DNA from: Desulfovibrionales bacterium
Lineage (GTDB): Bacteria > Desulfobacterota > Desulfovibrionia > Desulfovibrionales > Desulfonatronaceae
DNA: 44,340 bases
Reading direction: 5' to 3'
Assembly: GCA_007693505.1 (NCBI GenBank)
Contig: REDL01000032.1
Coordinates: forward strand, 1-44,340
This document shows positions 1 through 8,023 of the stretch, one piece after another. Made by a program: the position numbers and the translations under genes. Position 1 is the stretch's first letter; every line of letters begins with the position of its first letter. Below the pieces are notes generated by a model, which saw only the letters and a list, made by a program, of their open reading frames with translations, ran no database searches and was not told the DNA's origin.

Positions 1-1299
1 GAAGCCATTAAACGACATTTGGAGTGGAAGCAATCGTATCTGGTTCCTGATCGTTACGCGGTCCGTCGAGAGGCGCTGCGCTGGTATTACCAGGAAGGGT
101 GCAAGCGAATGAAACAGGAGAAGGTGCCATCGCCGGGGAAAACAGAACCCGGCGATGATGAACGAGGCTCGAGAACAAACCCTCCTCTCAAGAAAGAAAA
201 GAGCCCGACCCTGCCGCCCCCCTCAGGGAATCAGCTTCCGGAAACCGTCCGGAAGATCGGCGATTACCGCGTATACTCCATGAACGACGTGCCCACGGAC
301 GGAGCCCGGGATCTGGGCGGGCCGGTGTGGGAGCGGGCTCTGGTACGACGAATCCGGGAAAAGAACCTGGCCTGGAACAGCGAGAAAACATATCGTTCTT
401 GGTGCAGACGGTTCATGTCGTCCGTCAGCGACAAGCAGCTTTCCGAGTTGGATCATCGTGATGTTCGCGACTGGTTGTCCGGTCTGGCGGTCAAGGAGCG
501 GGTGGCTGTCGCGACCCAGACCCAGGCGTTGAATGCCGTGGTTTTCTTTTTTCGGGAAGTCCTGGAGCGCGACCCTGGGGATTTCAGCGATTTTTCGCGG
601 GCGCGACGCGGGCGGAAGGTGCCCACGGTCTTGTCGCCGGTGGAGTGTATGCGGCTCTTCGATGCCATGGACGGAACCTATCGCCTGATGGCGGAATTGA
701 TGTACGCGACGGGGTTGCGGTTGACAGAGCTGTTGCGGCTGCGGGTGAAGGACGTAGATCTGGAACGCCTCCAGCTTGCGGTGCAATTTGGCAAGGGGAG
801 CAAGAGCAGGTACACGATGATTCCCTCCCAGCTTTTGGAACCGCTGCGAGCGCATCGTGAGCGGTTGCGCGTCCTGCACGGGAAAGACCGTGAAGCCGGT
901 CTGCCTGGCGTGGAACTGCCAGGAGCGCTGGAGCGCAAATGGCCCAAGTCAGGTGAGAAATTTACCTGGTTCTGGTTTTGGCCCTCGCGTAATCTTATGC
1001 GGGACCATCGCAACGGTATCATCCGTCGGCACCATGTGCTGGATGCGACGTTTCAGAAAGCGATCCGGCTGGCCGCGGAGAAAGCACGGATCGACAAGCG
1101 CGTGACGCCCCACACGCTGCGCCACAGCTTTGCCACGCATCTTCTGGCCAGCGGAACGGGCATCCGGGATCTTCAAGACCTGCTGGGCCATGCGGACATT
1201 TCGACGACCCAAATCTACCTGCACACAGCACAGCACACGGGCATCGGGATCAAAAGTCCGTATGAACTTGTCGCAGGTCTTGCAAGTTCGGAGTGTTGA
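1..1299 (+). CDS. intI: Integron-type tyrosine recombinase (IntI family), 5' end cut by window
   Basis: Site-specific tyrosine recombinase, most likely an integron integrase, which would insert and excise gene cassettes at attI/attC sites. The frame is open to base 1, so the true start is off-window; an in-frame TTG lies at 19. Numbering from that TTG, the core-binding (SAM-like) domain begins near residue 109 and the catalytic domain runs about 205-415. Catalytic residues visible: R234, K259 or K262, H365-x2-R368, H391 and nucleophile Y400. Residues 303-323 (ALERKWPKSGEKF then TWFWFWPS) match the extra segment that separates IntI from XerC/D, and the tail GIKSPYEL resembles the usual IntI ending. 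Ordinary IntI proteins are about 320-340 residues; here at least 108 residues precede the core-binding domain, with a proline/lysine-rich linker at 35-72. attI normally lies 5' of intI, so any array should be left of the window. I saw no attC-like site downstream. Family call is firm, activity is not. Confidence 0.86.
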   Translation, partial: EAIKRHLEWKQSYLVPDRYAVRREALRWYYQEGCKRMKQEKVPSPGKTEPGDDERGSRTNPPLKKEKSPTLPPPSGNQLPETVRKIGDYRVYSMNDVPTDGARDLGGPVWERALVRRIREKNLAWNSEKTYRSWCRRFMSSVSDKQLSELDHRDVRDWLSGLAVKERVAVATQTQALNAVVFFFREVLERDPGDFSDFSRARRGRKVPTVLSPVECMRLFDAMDGTYRLMAELMYATGLRLTELLRLRVKDVDLERLQLAVQFGKGSKSRYTMIPSQLLEPLRAHRERLRVLHGKDREAGLPGVELPGALERKWPKSGEKFTWFWFWPSRNLMRDHRNGIIRRHHVLDATFQKAIRLAAEKARIDKRVTPHTLRHSFATHLLASGTGIRDLQDLLGHADISTTQIYLHTAQHTGIGIKSPYELVAGLASSEC

Positions 1300-1368
1300 A
1301 TTGGAACGCACGGCCAAACTTGACTTGACCCTGTATGCCATGAGCCGTCAAAAAAAGGAGCAAACAGC

Positions 1369-1486
1369 ATGGGCCAACCTCAACCCATATCTCCTATTAA
1401 CAGCCCGGGATTATCTCGCCTGGGAAGCGGAGCAGGCGGGCAAGCATGAGTATTATTACGGTGAAGTTTTTGCCAAGAAAAATAAA
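1369..1486 (+). pseudogene. Uma2-type nuclease, N-terminal fragment
   Basis: A broken 5' end of a Uma2 (DUF820) family gene, PD-(D/E)XK-like proteins common in accessory DNA. The segment 1388-1474 encodes YLLLTARDYLAWEAEQAGKH and then EYYYGEVFA, matching the family's N-terminal pattern LT..YLA.E....KHEY..GE.FAM. An ATG at 1369, after a purine-rich AAAGGAG at 1355, is in a different frame from this segment, so a frameshift lies between about 1372 and 1395. After 1474 the reading runs out of similarity and stops at 1543. The matching C-terminal part lies 1.6 kb downstream, beyond the ATPase gene. Assignment is by motif recall. Confidence 0.55.
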
Positions 1487-1561
1487 CTTGGCACCATTCT
1501 CACTATGAACGGGGATCTTTCCGCAAAGGCAAAGATAACCTGAAGGCATGATCGTTGATGG

Positions 1562-1609
1562 GGGCGGCAGCTTTCCGAGCAGCCAGCCGCCAAATTTCCG
1601 CTGCCGCCC
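1562..1609. repeat. 10-bp perfect inverted repeat, 28-bp spacer
   Basis: GGGCGGCAGC at 1562-1571 is the exact reverse complement of GCTGCCGCCC at 1600-1609. The GC-rich stem could fold in RNA, but no T-run follows, so it is not a typical intrinsic terminator. The flanks do not extend the symmetry. Function unknown. Confidence 0.5.
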
Positions 1610-1716
1610 AATGTGCTGAACCGCGGAACATTCTCTCCACGCCGCATTTATCCGAATGATTCAGAGCCCAGAGCAAACCCGGCGAGCGTGTCAACGCCAT
1701 GTGACCACTTATGTCC

Positions 1717-1745
1717 TTGACAGAAAGTATACAATCTTTCATTTT
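1717..1745 (+). promoter_or_regulatory. Possible sigma-70 promoter for the ATPase gene
   Basis: A perfect -35 TTGACA sits at 1717-1722. At 17-bp spacing the -10 would be CATTTT (1740-1745), which matches TATAAT at only three positions. It lies 25-50 bp before the GTG start at 1770. The strong -35 and position argue for it; the poor -10 argues against. Confidence 0.25.
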
Positions 1746-1769
1746 TGTCCTTCCAGAAAAGGATGAAAC

Positions 1770-3056
1770 GTGAAGCAGCTTTTCAAGAAAATCATCACGG
1801 ACTTTCAGGAGTCGAAAATCAAGCCGACTGTTCCCCGGGACATGGAAATCCCCCTGGAGTCCGGAAAGGTCGTTTCCCTGGTCGGGGTCAGGCGCAGCGG
1901 CAAGACTTCACTCTTGTACCAGATTATGGAGTCCTTGCGGGAACAGGTTGATCCAACCAGCATCGTGTACGTGAATTTCGAGGACGACCGGCTTTTTCCG
2001 CTGGAACTGCCGCATCTGGACGCCCTCGTGGAAGCTTATTACGAGATTTATCCATACAATAGGGACCACAAGGTCTGGCTTTTCCTGGATGAGATCCAGA
2101 ATGTCCGGAATTGGGAACTTTTTGTGCGCCGCATTTACGATACCATGAACCTGGAAATCTTCATCACGGGCTCATCCTCCAAGCTGCTGGGCGCTGACCT
2201 TTCCACTGCTTTGCGGGGCCGGACTATCACCTACGAAGTCTTTCCCTTCTCGTTCAAGGAGTATCTGCGTGCCCGAGACATTGAGATCACCCCGCATTCG
2301 TCCAGATCATCAAGCTTTGCGGCCAATGCCTTTGAGGACTACATCCTCCACGGGGGCTTTGCCGAGACCATTTCCGCCACGTCGGACGTCAGGACGCGGA
2401 CCCTGTCGGACTACGCGGACCTGATCATCTACAAGGACATTGTGGAGCGCCACGGCATCAAGAACCTCGCCCTGATGAAGCACCTCGTCAAATACTGCTT
2501 GACGAACATGGCCACCAGCGCCAGCATGAACAGGCTTTTCAATGATTTTAAATCCCAGGGTTTCAAGGTCGGCAAGGACACGCTGTTCGAGTATTTTTCC
2601 TACCTGAGTAACGCGTATGCCGTGTTCAGCGTGCCGGTATTCAGGAATTCCGTGCGGGAAGAGCAGCGCAACCCGAAAAAAATCTATGCCGTGGACAACG
2701 GGTTCAAGTCCATCTTTGATGCCTCTCTGTCCCCGGATTACGGGAGGCTCTACGAGAATGCGACGTTCCTGCACCTGCGTCGCCATACCAGGGAGGTGTA
2801 CTACTTTCTTCAGCAGCAGGAAGTGGATTTTTATTGCCGGATCCAGGGCCGTCGGGTCATTGCCAATGTCTGCCTCGACCTGCACGCCCCGGATACGCGC
2901 AAAAGAGAGCTGAACGGCCTTGCCGAAGCCCTGGCATACTTCGACTCCGACCAGGGATGGCTGCTGACCAGGAGCCACGAAGAAACCGTGATCCATGACG
3001 GCAGAACCATCACCATCCTTCCCCTGTGGAAATGGCTGGTGGAGGGTGCGGTTTGA
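1770..3056 (+). CDS. AAA-type ATPase with C-terminal DUF4143 domain
   Basis: P-loop ATPase of the ATP-binding/DUF4143 family, 428 residues, a usual full length. Walker A is GVRRSGKTSL (about residues 39-48), Walker B is VWLFLDEIQN (about 106-115), followed by the family's ITGSSSKLL sensor segment and the FPFSFKEYL motif. The C-terminal half carries DUF4143, including KKIYAVDNGF. These proteins are widespread in accessory DNA and their cellular role is unsettled; an ATP-driven toxin-like or nucleic-acid function has been suggested but not shown here. The GTG start is supported by AAAAGGA at 1757-1763 with 6-nt spacing. The gene lies exactly between two fragments of a Uma2-type gene, which suggests it arrived later and disrupted it. 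The frame is intact with no missing core motif. Confidence 0.88.
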   Translation: MKQLFKKIITDFQESKIKPTVPRDMEIPLESGKVVSLVGVRRSGKTSLLYQIMESLREQVDPTSIVYVNFEDDRLFPLELPHLDALVEAYYEIYPYNRDHKVWLFLDEIQNVRNWELFVRRIYDTMNLEIFITGSSSKLLGADLSTALRGRTITYEVFPFSFKEYLRARDIEITPHSSRSSSFAANAFEDYILHGGFAETISATSDVRTRTLSDYADLIIYKDIVERHGIKNLALMKHLVKYCLTNMATSASMNRLFNDFKSQGFKVGKDTLFEYFSYLSNAYAVFSVPVFRNSVREEQRNPKKIYAVDNGFKSIFDASLSPDYGRLYENATFLHLRRHTREVYYFLQQQEVDFYCRIQGRRVIANVCLDLHAPDTRKRELNGLAEALAYFDSDQGWLLTRSHEETVIHDGRTITILPLWKWLVEGAV

Positions 3057-3107
3057 AGATGGGAAGGCGGCCTTGCATCGACCCGGCGAACACTTCCAGC
3101 GCCGGAT

Positions 3108-3338
3108 ATGACCATGATTATCGGGAAGGTGCTTTCGCCTTTGACCGAAGCCTCTGACCGGGGGGAGAAGTTTGCCACGTATCGCTTGATTTCATCCTTG
3201 CGGGAATATGTACTGATTGATCCGGAGCGTTTGGCCATGGAAGTTTATCGGCGTACGGATGAGGGCGTCTGGACCTTGCGCGATGTGCCGACTAAAAAGC
3301 CGTTGCATTTGGACGGCTTGAAACTGGAGATTTCTTGA
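3108..3338 (+). pseudogene. Uma2-type nuclease, C-terminal fragment
   Basis: Encodes 76 residues matching the C-terminal third of Uma2 (DUF820) proteins: VLSPLTEASDRGEKFATYR, then SLREYVLIDPERLAMEVYRR, the characteristic pattern of the family's last conserved block. The N-terminal region with the HEY..GE motif and the central catalytic aspartate region are absent here. An in-frame ATG at 3108 could allow a short product, but it would lack half the fold. Read with the fragment at 1369-1486 this is the other end of one interrupted gene, with about 75 central residues missing. Confidence 0.65.
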
Positions 3339-3407
3339 CAGCGGGTGTTCCGGAACGTGGAGGAATAGGGGAATGTGTTTCAACAATCAAACCATAGAGC
3401 CGATATC

Positions 3408-4871
3408 ATGAACACAATGCACGATCACTTTCCGTCCCGTCGGGGGCGGATGGAATATGTTTGTCTGGGCTGCGGGGCCCGGCTGGATATTGATGAACTC
3501 TATTATACATGCCCGGAGTGCAACGAGGTTTTACTGCTGGAGGATCTGGATTTTGACGACTTGCGGCAAACCAGGCCCGAGCAGTGGCGGGAGACGTTTG
3601 ATTTGCGGGCCGCCACCAGGCGTCCGGAACTCAAGGGCATTTTTCGGTTCTATGAACTGATCGCCCCGGTGCTGGAGCCGGAGGACATCATCTGGCTGGG
3701 GGACGGCAATACGCCGATCATCCCCGCGTCACCGGCCCTGGCCGGGCATGTGGGTCAGGAGCTGGCCTTCAAGAACGACGGCCAGAACCCCAGCGCCTCG
3801 TTCAAGGACCGGGGCATGGCCTGCGCCTTCAGCTATCTCAAGGCCCTGATCCGGCGGCACGGCTGGGATCAGGTGCTCACGGTCTGCGCCTCCACCGGGG
3901 ACACGTCCGCTGCCGCGGCCCTGTATGCCGCCTATGTGGGCGGGGCGGTGAAAAGCGTGGTCCTGCTGCCCCAGGGCAAGGTCACCCCGCAGCAGCTGGC
4001 CCAGCCTCTGGGTAGCGGGGCCATGGTCCTGGAACTGCCCGGGGTGTTCGACGACTGCATGAAGGTGGTGGAGCATCTGGCGGAAAATTACCGGGTGGCC
4101 CTGCTCAATTCCAAGAACGCCTGGCGCATCCTGGGTCAGGAGTCCTATGCCTTCGAGGTGGCCCAGCACTACGGGTGGGACGTGGAGGGCAAGGCGGTGT
4201 TCGTGCCCATAGGCAATGCCGGGAATATCACGGCGATCATGAACGGATTCCTGAAGCTGCACAGCCTGGGAATTATCCAGAGGCTGCCCCGGATTTTCGG
4301 GGTGCAGTCGGTCCATGCCGACCCAGTATTCAGGTATTATCAGGAGACGGAGCCCGCCAAACGGACCTATCAGCCGGTGACTGTTCAGGCCAGCGTCGCC
4401 CAGGCGGCGATGATCGGTAATCCGGTTTCCTTTCCCCGGGTTCGTCACCTGGTGAACAGGTATGAACAGACTGGCGGTTCGGGATTGTTTCATGTGGTTC
4501 AGGTGGAAGAGCAGGCCGTGATCGAGGGCATGCTCCTGGCCAATCGCCACGGGCACATCGCCTGCACCCAGGGTGGAGAGTGTCTGGCCGGGCTGTTGCG
4601 GGCTCGTGAGCTTGGCCTGATGCAAGCCGGGGAAACCGCTGTGCTGGACGCCACGGCTCATGCTCTGAAGTTTATCGGATTTCAGGAAATGTACTTTGAG
4701 AACAGCTTTCCGCCGGAATACGGGATCACGCCCAAACAGGAACTGATGAACGCGCCGCGCCGGGTGCTGTCTCCGGAGGTCAAGGCCGGGCTGTCTGCCG
4801 GGGATTTCACCGTCCAGGCGGCCCGGGCCGTGGCCGAGACCCTGGGATTGCAAACCAGGGAACAAGGATAG
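3408..4871 (+). CDS. thrC: Threonine synthase
   Basis: PLP enzyme converting O-phospho-L-homoserine to L-threonine, the last step of threonine biosynthesis, cytosolic. About 487 residues. An N-terminal zinc ribbon (CLGCG then CPECN) precedes the fold-type II PLP domain. The Schiff-base lysine is in NPSASFKDRGM, and the serine/threonine-rich phosphate-binding turn is ASTGDTSAAA. GNAGNITA is the glycine-rich PLP phosphate loop. The length and zinc ribbon fit the longer deltaproteobacterial form. Start is uncertain: ATG at 3408, 3417 or 3450 are all in frame; 3450 has a GGGGGCGG stretch upstream and begins directly at the zinc ribbon. The gene is followed after 3 bp by a TlyA-type gene, so the two are probably cotranscribed. 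No leader attenuator was recognised upstream. Confidence 0.93.
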   Translation: MNTMHDHFPSRRGRMEYVCLGCGARLDIDELYYTCPECNEVLLLEDLDFDDLRQTRPEQWRETFDLRAATRRPELKGIFRFYELIAPVLEPEDIIWLGDGNTPIIPASPALAGHVGQELAFKNDGQNPSASFKDRGMACAFSYLKALIRRHGWDQVLTVCASTGDTSAAAALYAAYVGGAVKSVVLLPQGKVTPQQLAQPLGSGAMVLELPGVFDDCMKVVEHLAENYRVALLNSKNAWRILGQESYAFEVAQHYGWDVEGKAVFVPIGNAGNITAIMNGFLKLHSLGIIQRLPRIFGVQSVHADPVFRYYQETEPAKRTYQPVTVQASVAQAAMIGNPVSFPRVRHLVNRYEQTGGSGLFHVVQVEEQAVIEGMLLANRHGHIACTQGGECLAGLLRARELGLMQAGETAVLDATAHALKFIGFQEMYFENSFPPEYGITPKQELMNAPRRVLSPEVKAGLSAGDFTVQAARAVAETLGLQTREQG

Positions 4872-4874
4872 GCC

Positions 4875-5624
4875 TTGCCGGCCAGAATTCGGGCCGACCA
4901 GGCCCTGGTGGAGCAGGGGTTGGTCGAGAGCCGGGAGCAGGGCAAACGGCTGATCATGGCCGGGCGGGTGTCCGTGGTCCAGGACGGTTCAGCCCGGCCC
5001 GTGGACAAGCCCGGCCAGCCCCTGGCCTTGGACGCGCAACTGCGGGTCGTTGCCGGGGAGCGCTTCGTCAGCCGGGGCGGAGAAAAGCTGCTCACGGCCC
5101 TGGAACATTTCAGTCTGGATGTCCGAGACAAGGTCGCCCTGGACGTGGGCGCCTCCACCGGGGGGTTCACGGACTGCCTCCTGCAGCACGGCGTAGCCAG
5201 GGTCTACGCCGTGGACGTGGGGCGGGGGCAGTTGCACTGGAAGCTGCGCCAGGATGGGCGGGTGGTCAATCTGGAGGGGGTGAACTTTCGCCATGCCGAG
5301 CCGGATCTGCTGCCCGAGACCGTGGACCTGATCGTCGCGGACTGCTCCTTCATCTCCCTGCGCCTGATCCTGCCTGCCTGCCTGCGTTTTTGCACACTAA
5401 CCACGGAAATCATCGCCCTGATCAAGCCCCAGTTCGAGGCCGGACCGGGGGTCGGGGACAAGGGCGTGATCCGCGACCCGGAAGTCCGGGAGAGGGTGGT
5501 CGCGGATGTCCGTTCGTATGCTGAACAGGAACTGGGGATGACATGTCTGGGAATCGTCCCGGCCGGGATCCTCGGACCCAAGGGCAACCAGGAGTATCTG
5601 GCCCGCTTCGGAACGCGACGGTGA
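4875..5624 (+). CDS. tlyA: TlyA family rRNA 2'-O-methyltransferase
   Basis: S4-domain plus FtsJ-like SAM methyltransferase. Members of the family methylate ribose 2'-OH in 16S and/or 23S rRNA, and some have been called hemolysins. 249 residues, typical length. The S4 RNA-binding domain spans roughly residues 4-65 (RADQALVEQGL, SREQGKRLIMAGRVSV). The SAM motif is LDVGASTGGFTDCLL near residue 93, and the catalytic-domain signature IVADCSFISL is near 152. The C-terminal IKPQFE motif is present. The start is TTG at 4875, preceded by AAGGA at 4863-4868, which fits well; no ATG is available near the N-terminus. It sits 3 bp after thrC. The family call is strong; whether it modifies 16S, 23S or both cannot be read from sequence. 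Confidence 0.9.
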   Translation: MPARIRADQALVEQGLVESREQGKRLIMAGRVSVVQDGSARPVDKPGQPLALDAQLRVVAGERFVSRGGEKLLTALEHFSLDVRDKVALDVGASTGGFTDCLLQHGVARVYAVDVGRGQLHWKLRQDGRVVNLEGVNFRHAEPDLLPETVDLIVADCSFISLRLILPACLRFCTLTTEIIALIKPQFEAGPGVGDKGVIRDPEVRERVVADVRSYAEQELGMTCLGIVPAGILGPKGNQEYLARFGTRR

Positions 5625-5642
5625 GTACGTGAGCCCAACCGT

Positions 5643-5930
5643 CTATTCCTGAACCGACGGGACGGGGATAACGGCCGGGAGCGGATCGCGATTGCGGACA
5701 TTGTCGCGCCAGGGATTCAGCGGAGCGCAACACCCCTTGCCCTGGAGCAGGGCCTTGCGCGAGGCCCTGCCGCTGATGGGATCTTGCATCAGGCGGCAAT
5801 TGTAGCGCATGTTCTCCGCGTCCCAGACAATTTCCGGACAACGCGGCAGATAGCCGTGCTTGCGATGGGATTCCATGCATTGGTCCGTGAGGCAGCACCA
5901 GCCGCACCCGACACAGGGTTTAGTCGGCAT
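5643..5930 (-). CDS. Small cysteine-cluster protein (YkgJ/UPF0153-like)
   Basis: A 95-residue protein opening with CVGCGWCCLTDQC, the CxxCxxCC pattern of the putative zinc- or iron-chelating YkgJ family. Further cysteines occur in RCPEI, NCRLM and GCCAPLN, giving nine or more in a short protein, enough for a metal cluster or zinc site. No signal peptide or membrane segment is visible. The ATG at 5928-5930 is supported by GGGAGG on the minus strand with 8-nt spacing. It converges on the tlyA-type gene with an 18-bp gap, so it is a separate transcription unit. Function is unknown; metal binding is inferred from the cysteines only. Confidence 0.75.
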   Translation of the reverse strand: MPTKPCVGCGWCCLTDQCMESHRKHGYLPRCPEIVWDAENMRYNCRLMQDPISGRASRKALLQGKGCCAPLNPWRDNVRNRDPLPAVIPVPSVQE

Positions 5931-6139
5931 GGGGAACGCCTCCCGTGTCGCGCTTCGTGGCGGCGATCCCGTCCGGCTTCAGCCGGGAAAACGAGGCAAG
6001 TCTGTTTTGGATGGGCGACAATGCGGGCCTCAAGGAGTTTGGAGCAAGGAATCGAAGTGTTCGAGTATGCGCCTGTTTTGTGAAAACATCCAGTACCAAA
6101 GCAGATTGACCGATTCACCCCGAATCAGGAGGTTCCGTG

Positions 6140-6433
6140 ATGGATCAGCAGGAAATCGTTCGCGTGTTTGAGGAATTTTTTGAGAAGTACAAGAAAACTG
6201 AAGGGGATCGAAGTTCCTGGTCCGCGCACTGGACCGAGCAAATGCCCTCCGGAGCCTCGGTGGAGGTGAACATGACCAAGTGTCCCAAGGGAACGACGTT
6301 CAAGGTTTTCAAGAACGGTTCCAAACTGGGGGAGATCAGTGGATGGGATGCGTTCTTTACGGATATTGAGCGGATGGTCGGTGAAGACTGGGACCTGGAG
6401 ACGTTTTTCAGCTCCATGCGGGATCTTTCCTGA
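6140..6433 (+). CDS. Conserved-looking small protein of unknown function
   Basis: A 97-residue soluble, acidic and aromatic protein that I do not recognise. The start is ATG 6140 with a strong CAGGAGG at 6126-6132; a GTG three bases earlier is less well placed. The N-terminal third is helical and charged (VFEEFFEKYKK). The centre looks like beta strands (GASVEVNM, TTFKVFKNG). There is one cysteine and no signal peptide or transmembrane segment. Its own strong ribosome-binding site and codon use like that of its neighbours argue that it is real. It converges on the hydrolase-like gene 38 bp downstream. Confidence 0.7.
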   Translation: MDQQEIVRVFEEFFEKYKKTEGDRSSWSAHWTEQMPSGASVEVNMTKCPKGTTFKVFKNGSKLGEISGWDAFFTDIERMVGEDWDLETFFSSMRDLS

Positions 6434-6471
6434 CCGTGCTCAGCCAGGAGCTGGCAAATGATTCAGGCCGC

Positions 6472-7920
6472 TCAGACCAAGACATCCCGCTCTTCGGACA
6501 GCAAGGCCAGGGCCATTTGCATTTCTTGCTCGAAGCGATTCTGGACCGCCGAGCGCACGGCCTGGGTGGAGCCGGTGAACCGGGTTTTTCGCTCGTTGTA
6601 GATGGCCTGGATCAGGTCGCTTTCCCTGGGCGGGCCGTTGGCGGAGGCGGTGTCCAGGGCGCGCTGGAAGATGTTCGCGGCGCCGTTGACACCGTGCTGC
6701 ACCGCCGTGCTCCAGAGAACTTCACGCAGAGCCGGTGAAGCCTGGTTGGGGTCAAGACCGGTGCGGTGATTTACCAGGTCGGCAGCGGGATCGTAATAGG
6801 TTTTCCGGGTGAAGGCATGCTGCAACGCCGCGAACCGTTCCGGGTTTTCCCGGTGGATGCGCTTCCATTCGGCGGGCATGGCTCCGGTTCGGCCCCGGGT
6901 GTTGGCCGGACCGGCCTCGCGGAGTCGTCTGGCCCATTGGGGAGCCTCGGTGTCCAAAAACTTGAGAAAGGCGTCCAGTCCACCCATTCTGGAGGACAAC
7001 TGGTACATCCCGTAGCAGGTGCCGCCGAGGCGGTCATAGCCGATGGCGTCCGGTCGGTTGGCGGATTCAAAGCGGGCCGCCAGAACTCCGGGCTGGGGCT
7101 TGGAGTATCCTTTTTCCATTGGGGCGGCGGCCTGCTGTCTCTGGCTGGGCGTTGTCTCTTGATGCGAGGCGTGGCTGCCCGTTTCTCCGCTGCGCCCGGC
7201 ATGCAGGCGCTCTGTCGGGGTCGCGTGGCCGGGGTGGCCTGGGCCCAGTTCCTGGCGGGTCGAATAGTCAATTTTTTGGCGCAAGCCGTCCGCTGAGTAG
7301 TGGGGCGTGTACGCGGAAATCGCCCGACGCAGGGTGGATGGGGTTGCGGGCGACGGCGCGGGAGATGGGGGCCGTTGCTCCCCCGTGGATTGGATCAGGG
7401 CGACCAGGGCCGCCGGGGAACCGATCAGGGAACCTAAAACGGGATTTTGCGTGGACCCGGTGACCTGGCCGATCAGTTGGGAGAGGGGATCAAGCCCGCC
7501 CGCGCCCGGAGCACCGATTCCGTTGAGCATCGGGGTGAGTGCGTTCAGCACGGTCTTTTGCAGTGCTTCCGGAATCTGTTCCGAGACTGATTTCGAGATG
7601 GATTCCGGGATTGTGCCTGGGAGAATTCCGGCAGGTGGTTCCGGACCGGCTTTGGTCGAGGCGGCTTTCCGGCGCATATGCGTCAGAGGGGATGTGCCCG
7701 TCAGCAATTGGGCTGTTGGGTCGGCGGATGGCCCTCCCGGTTGCCGGGGAAGGGCGCCTATGGATTGGATGGCCGAGGCGTTCAAGGACATCTTGAGCAT
7801 CTCGGCCAGAAAGTCGGCGTTCTGACGCTGCTCCGCACCCTGTGACTGGTTGGAGAGCGGGGATGTGTTGTGCTGTTGACCGGTGAAGAGCAAAGGCGGC
7901 CAGTGCTGATTGATGATCAT
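6472..7920 (-). CDS. Putative peptidoglycan-hydrolase-like protein with long disordered N-terminus
   Basis: A 482-residue protein in two parts. Residues 1-270 are low complexity, rich in Pro, Gln, Ser, Ala and Gly. Residues 277-475 form a compact domain starting [16 protein letters not shown], then [12 protein letters not shown], with E285 placed like the catalytic glutamate of lysozyme-like transglycosylases. It also has a tryptophan/histidine segment LWSTAVQHG. This resembles C-terminal domains of proteins often labelled VgrG-related or phage-like lytic in deltaproteobacteria. No Sec signal peptide or lipobox is visible, so any export would need another route. The ATG at 7918-7920 has AAGGA 8 nt upstream. 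It is divergent from pgm, and no secretion or phage genes are nearby. The hydrolase call is inference from the domain pattern. Confidence 0.6.
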   Translation of the reverse strand: MIINQHWPPLLFTGQQHNTSPLSNQSQGAEQRQNADFLAEMLKMSLNASAIQSIGALPRQPGGPSADPTAQLLTGTSPLTHMRRKAASTKAGPEPPAGILPGTIPESISKSVSEQIPEALQKTVLNALTPMLNGIGAPGAGGLDPLSQLIGQVTGSTQNPVLGSLIGSPAALVALIQSTGEQRPPSPAPSPATPSTLRRAISAYTPHYSADGLRQKIDYSTRQELGPGHPGHATPTERLHAGRSGETGSHASHQETTPSQRQQAAAPMEKGYSKPQPGVLAARFESANRPDAIGYDRLGGTCYGMYQLSSRMGGLDAFLKFLDTEAPQWARRLREAGPANTRGRTGAMPAEWKRIHRENPERFAALQHAFTRKTYYDPAADLVNHRTGLDPNQASPALREVLWSTAVQHGVNGAANIFQRALDTASANGPPRESDLIQAIYNERKTRFTGSTQAVRSAVQNRFEQEMQMALALLSEERDVLV

Positions 7921-8023
7921 CTCTTCATCCTTGGTTGTGAATTGTTCCCTGAAGTTTTACAAAAATCAGGCCAGCCATGAGTCGGCGACGTCCTTTTTCC
8001 CTTCAACAATCTCAGGAGGCCCC

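Larger units (their letters stand above)
1487..1769. other. Non-coding stretch between nuclease fragment and ATPase gene
   Basis: No convincing gene. The stretch contains a perfect 10-bp inverted repeat (1562-1571 with 1600-1609) and the probable upstream region of the ATPase gene, including a TTGACA hexamer at 1717. I looked for cassette-style attC core sites (RYYYAAC and GTTRRRY in the right order) and for transposon ends and found neither. It probably holds scars of the event that separated the two Uma2 fragments. Confidence 0.4.

Noticed and set aside
1130-1543. A 137-codon frame starting inside the integrase gene
   Set aside because: Its first half is a shadow of the integrase; only the later part, 1388-1474, has meaning, as a Uma2 fragment.
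1300-3407. Integron cassette recombination sites (attC) downstream of the integrase
   Set aside because: Searched by eye for paired RYYYAAC and GTTRRRY cores in the right orientation; the only candidates, near 1554 and 1614, are in the wrong order.
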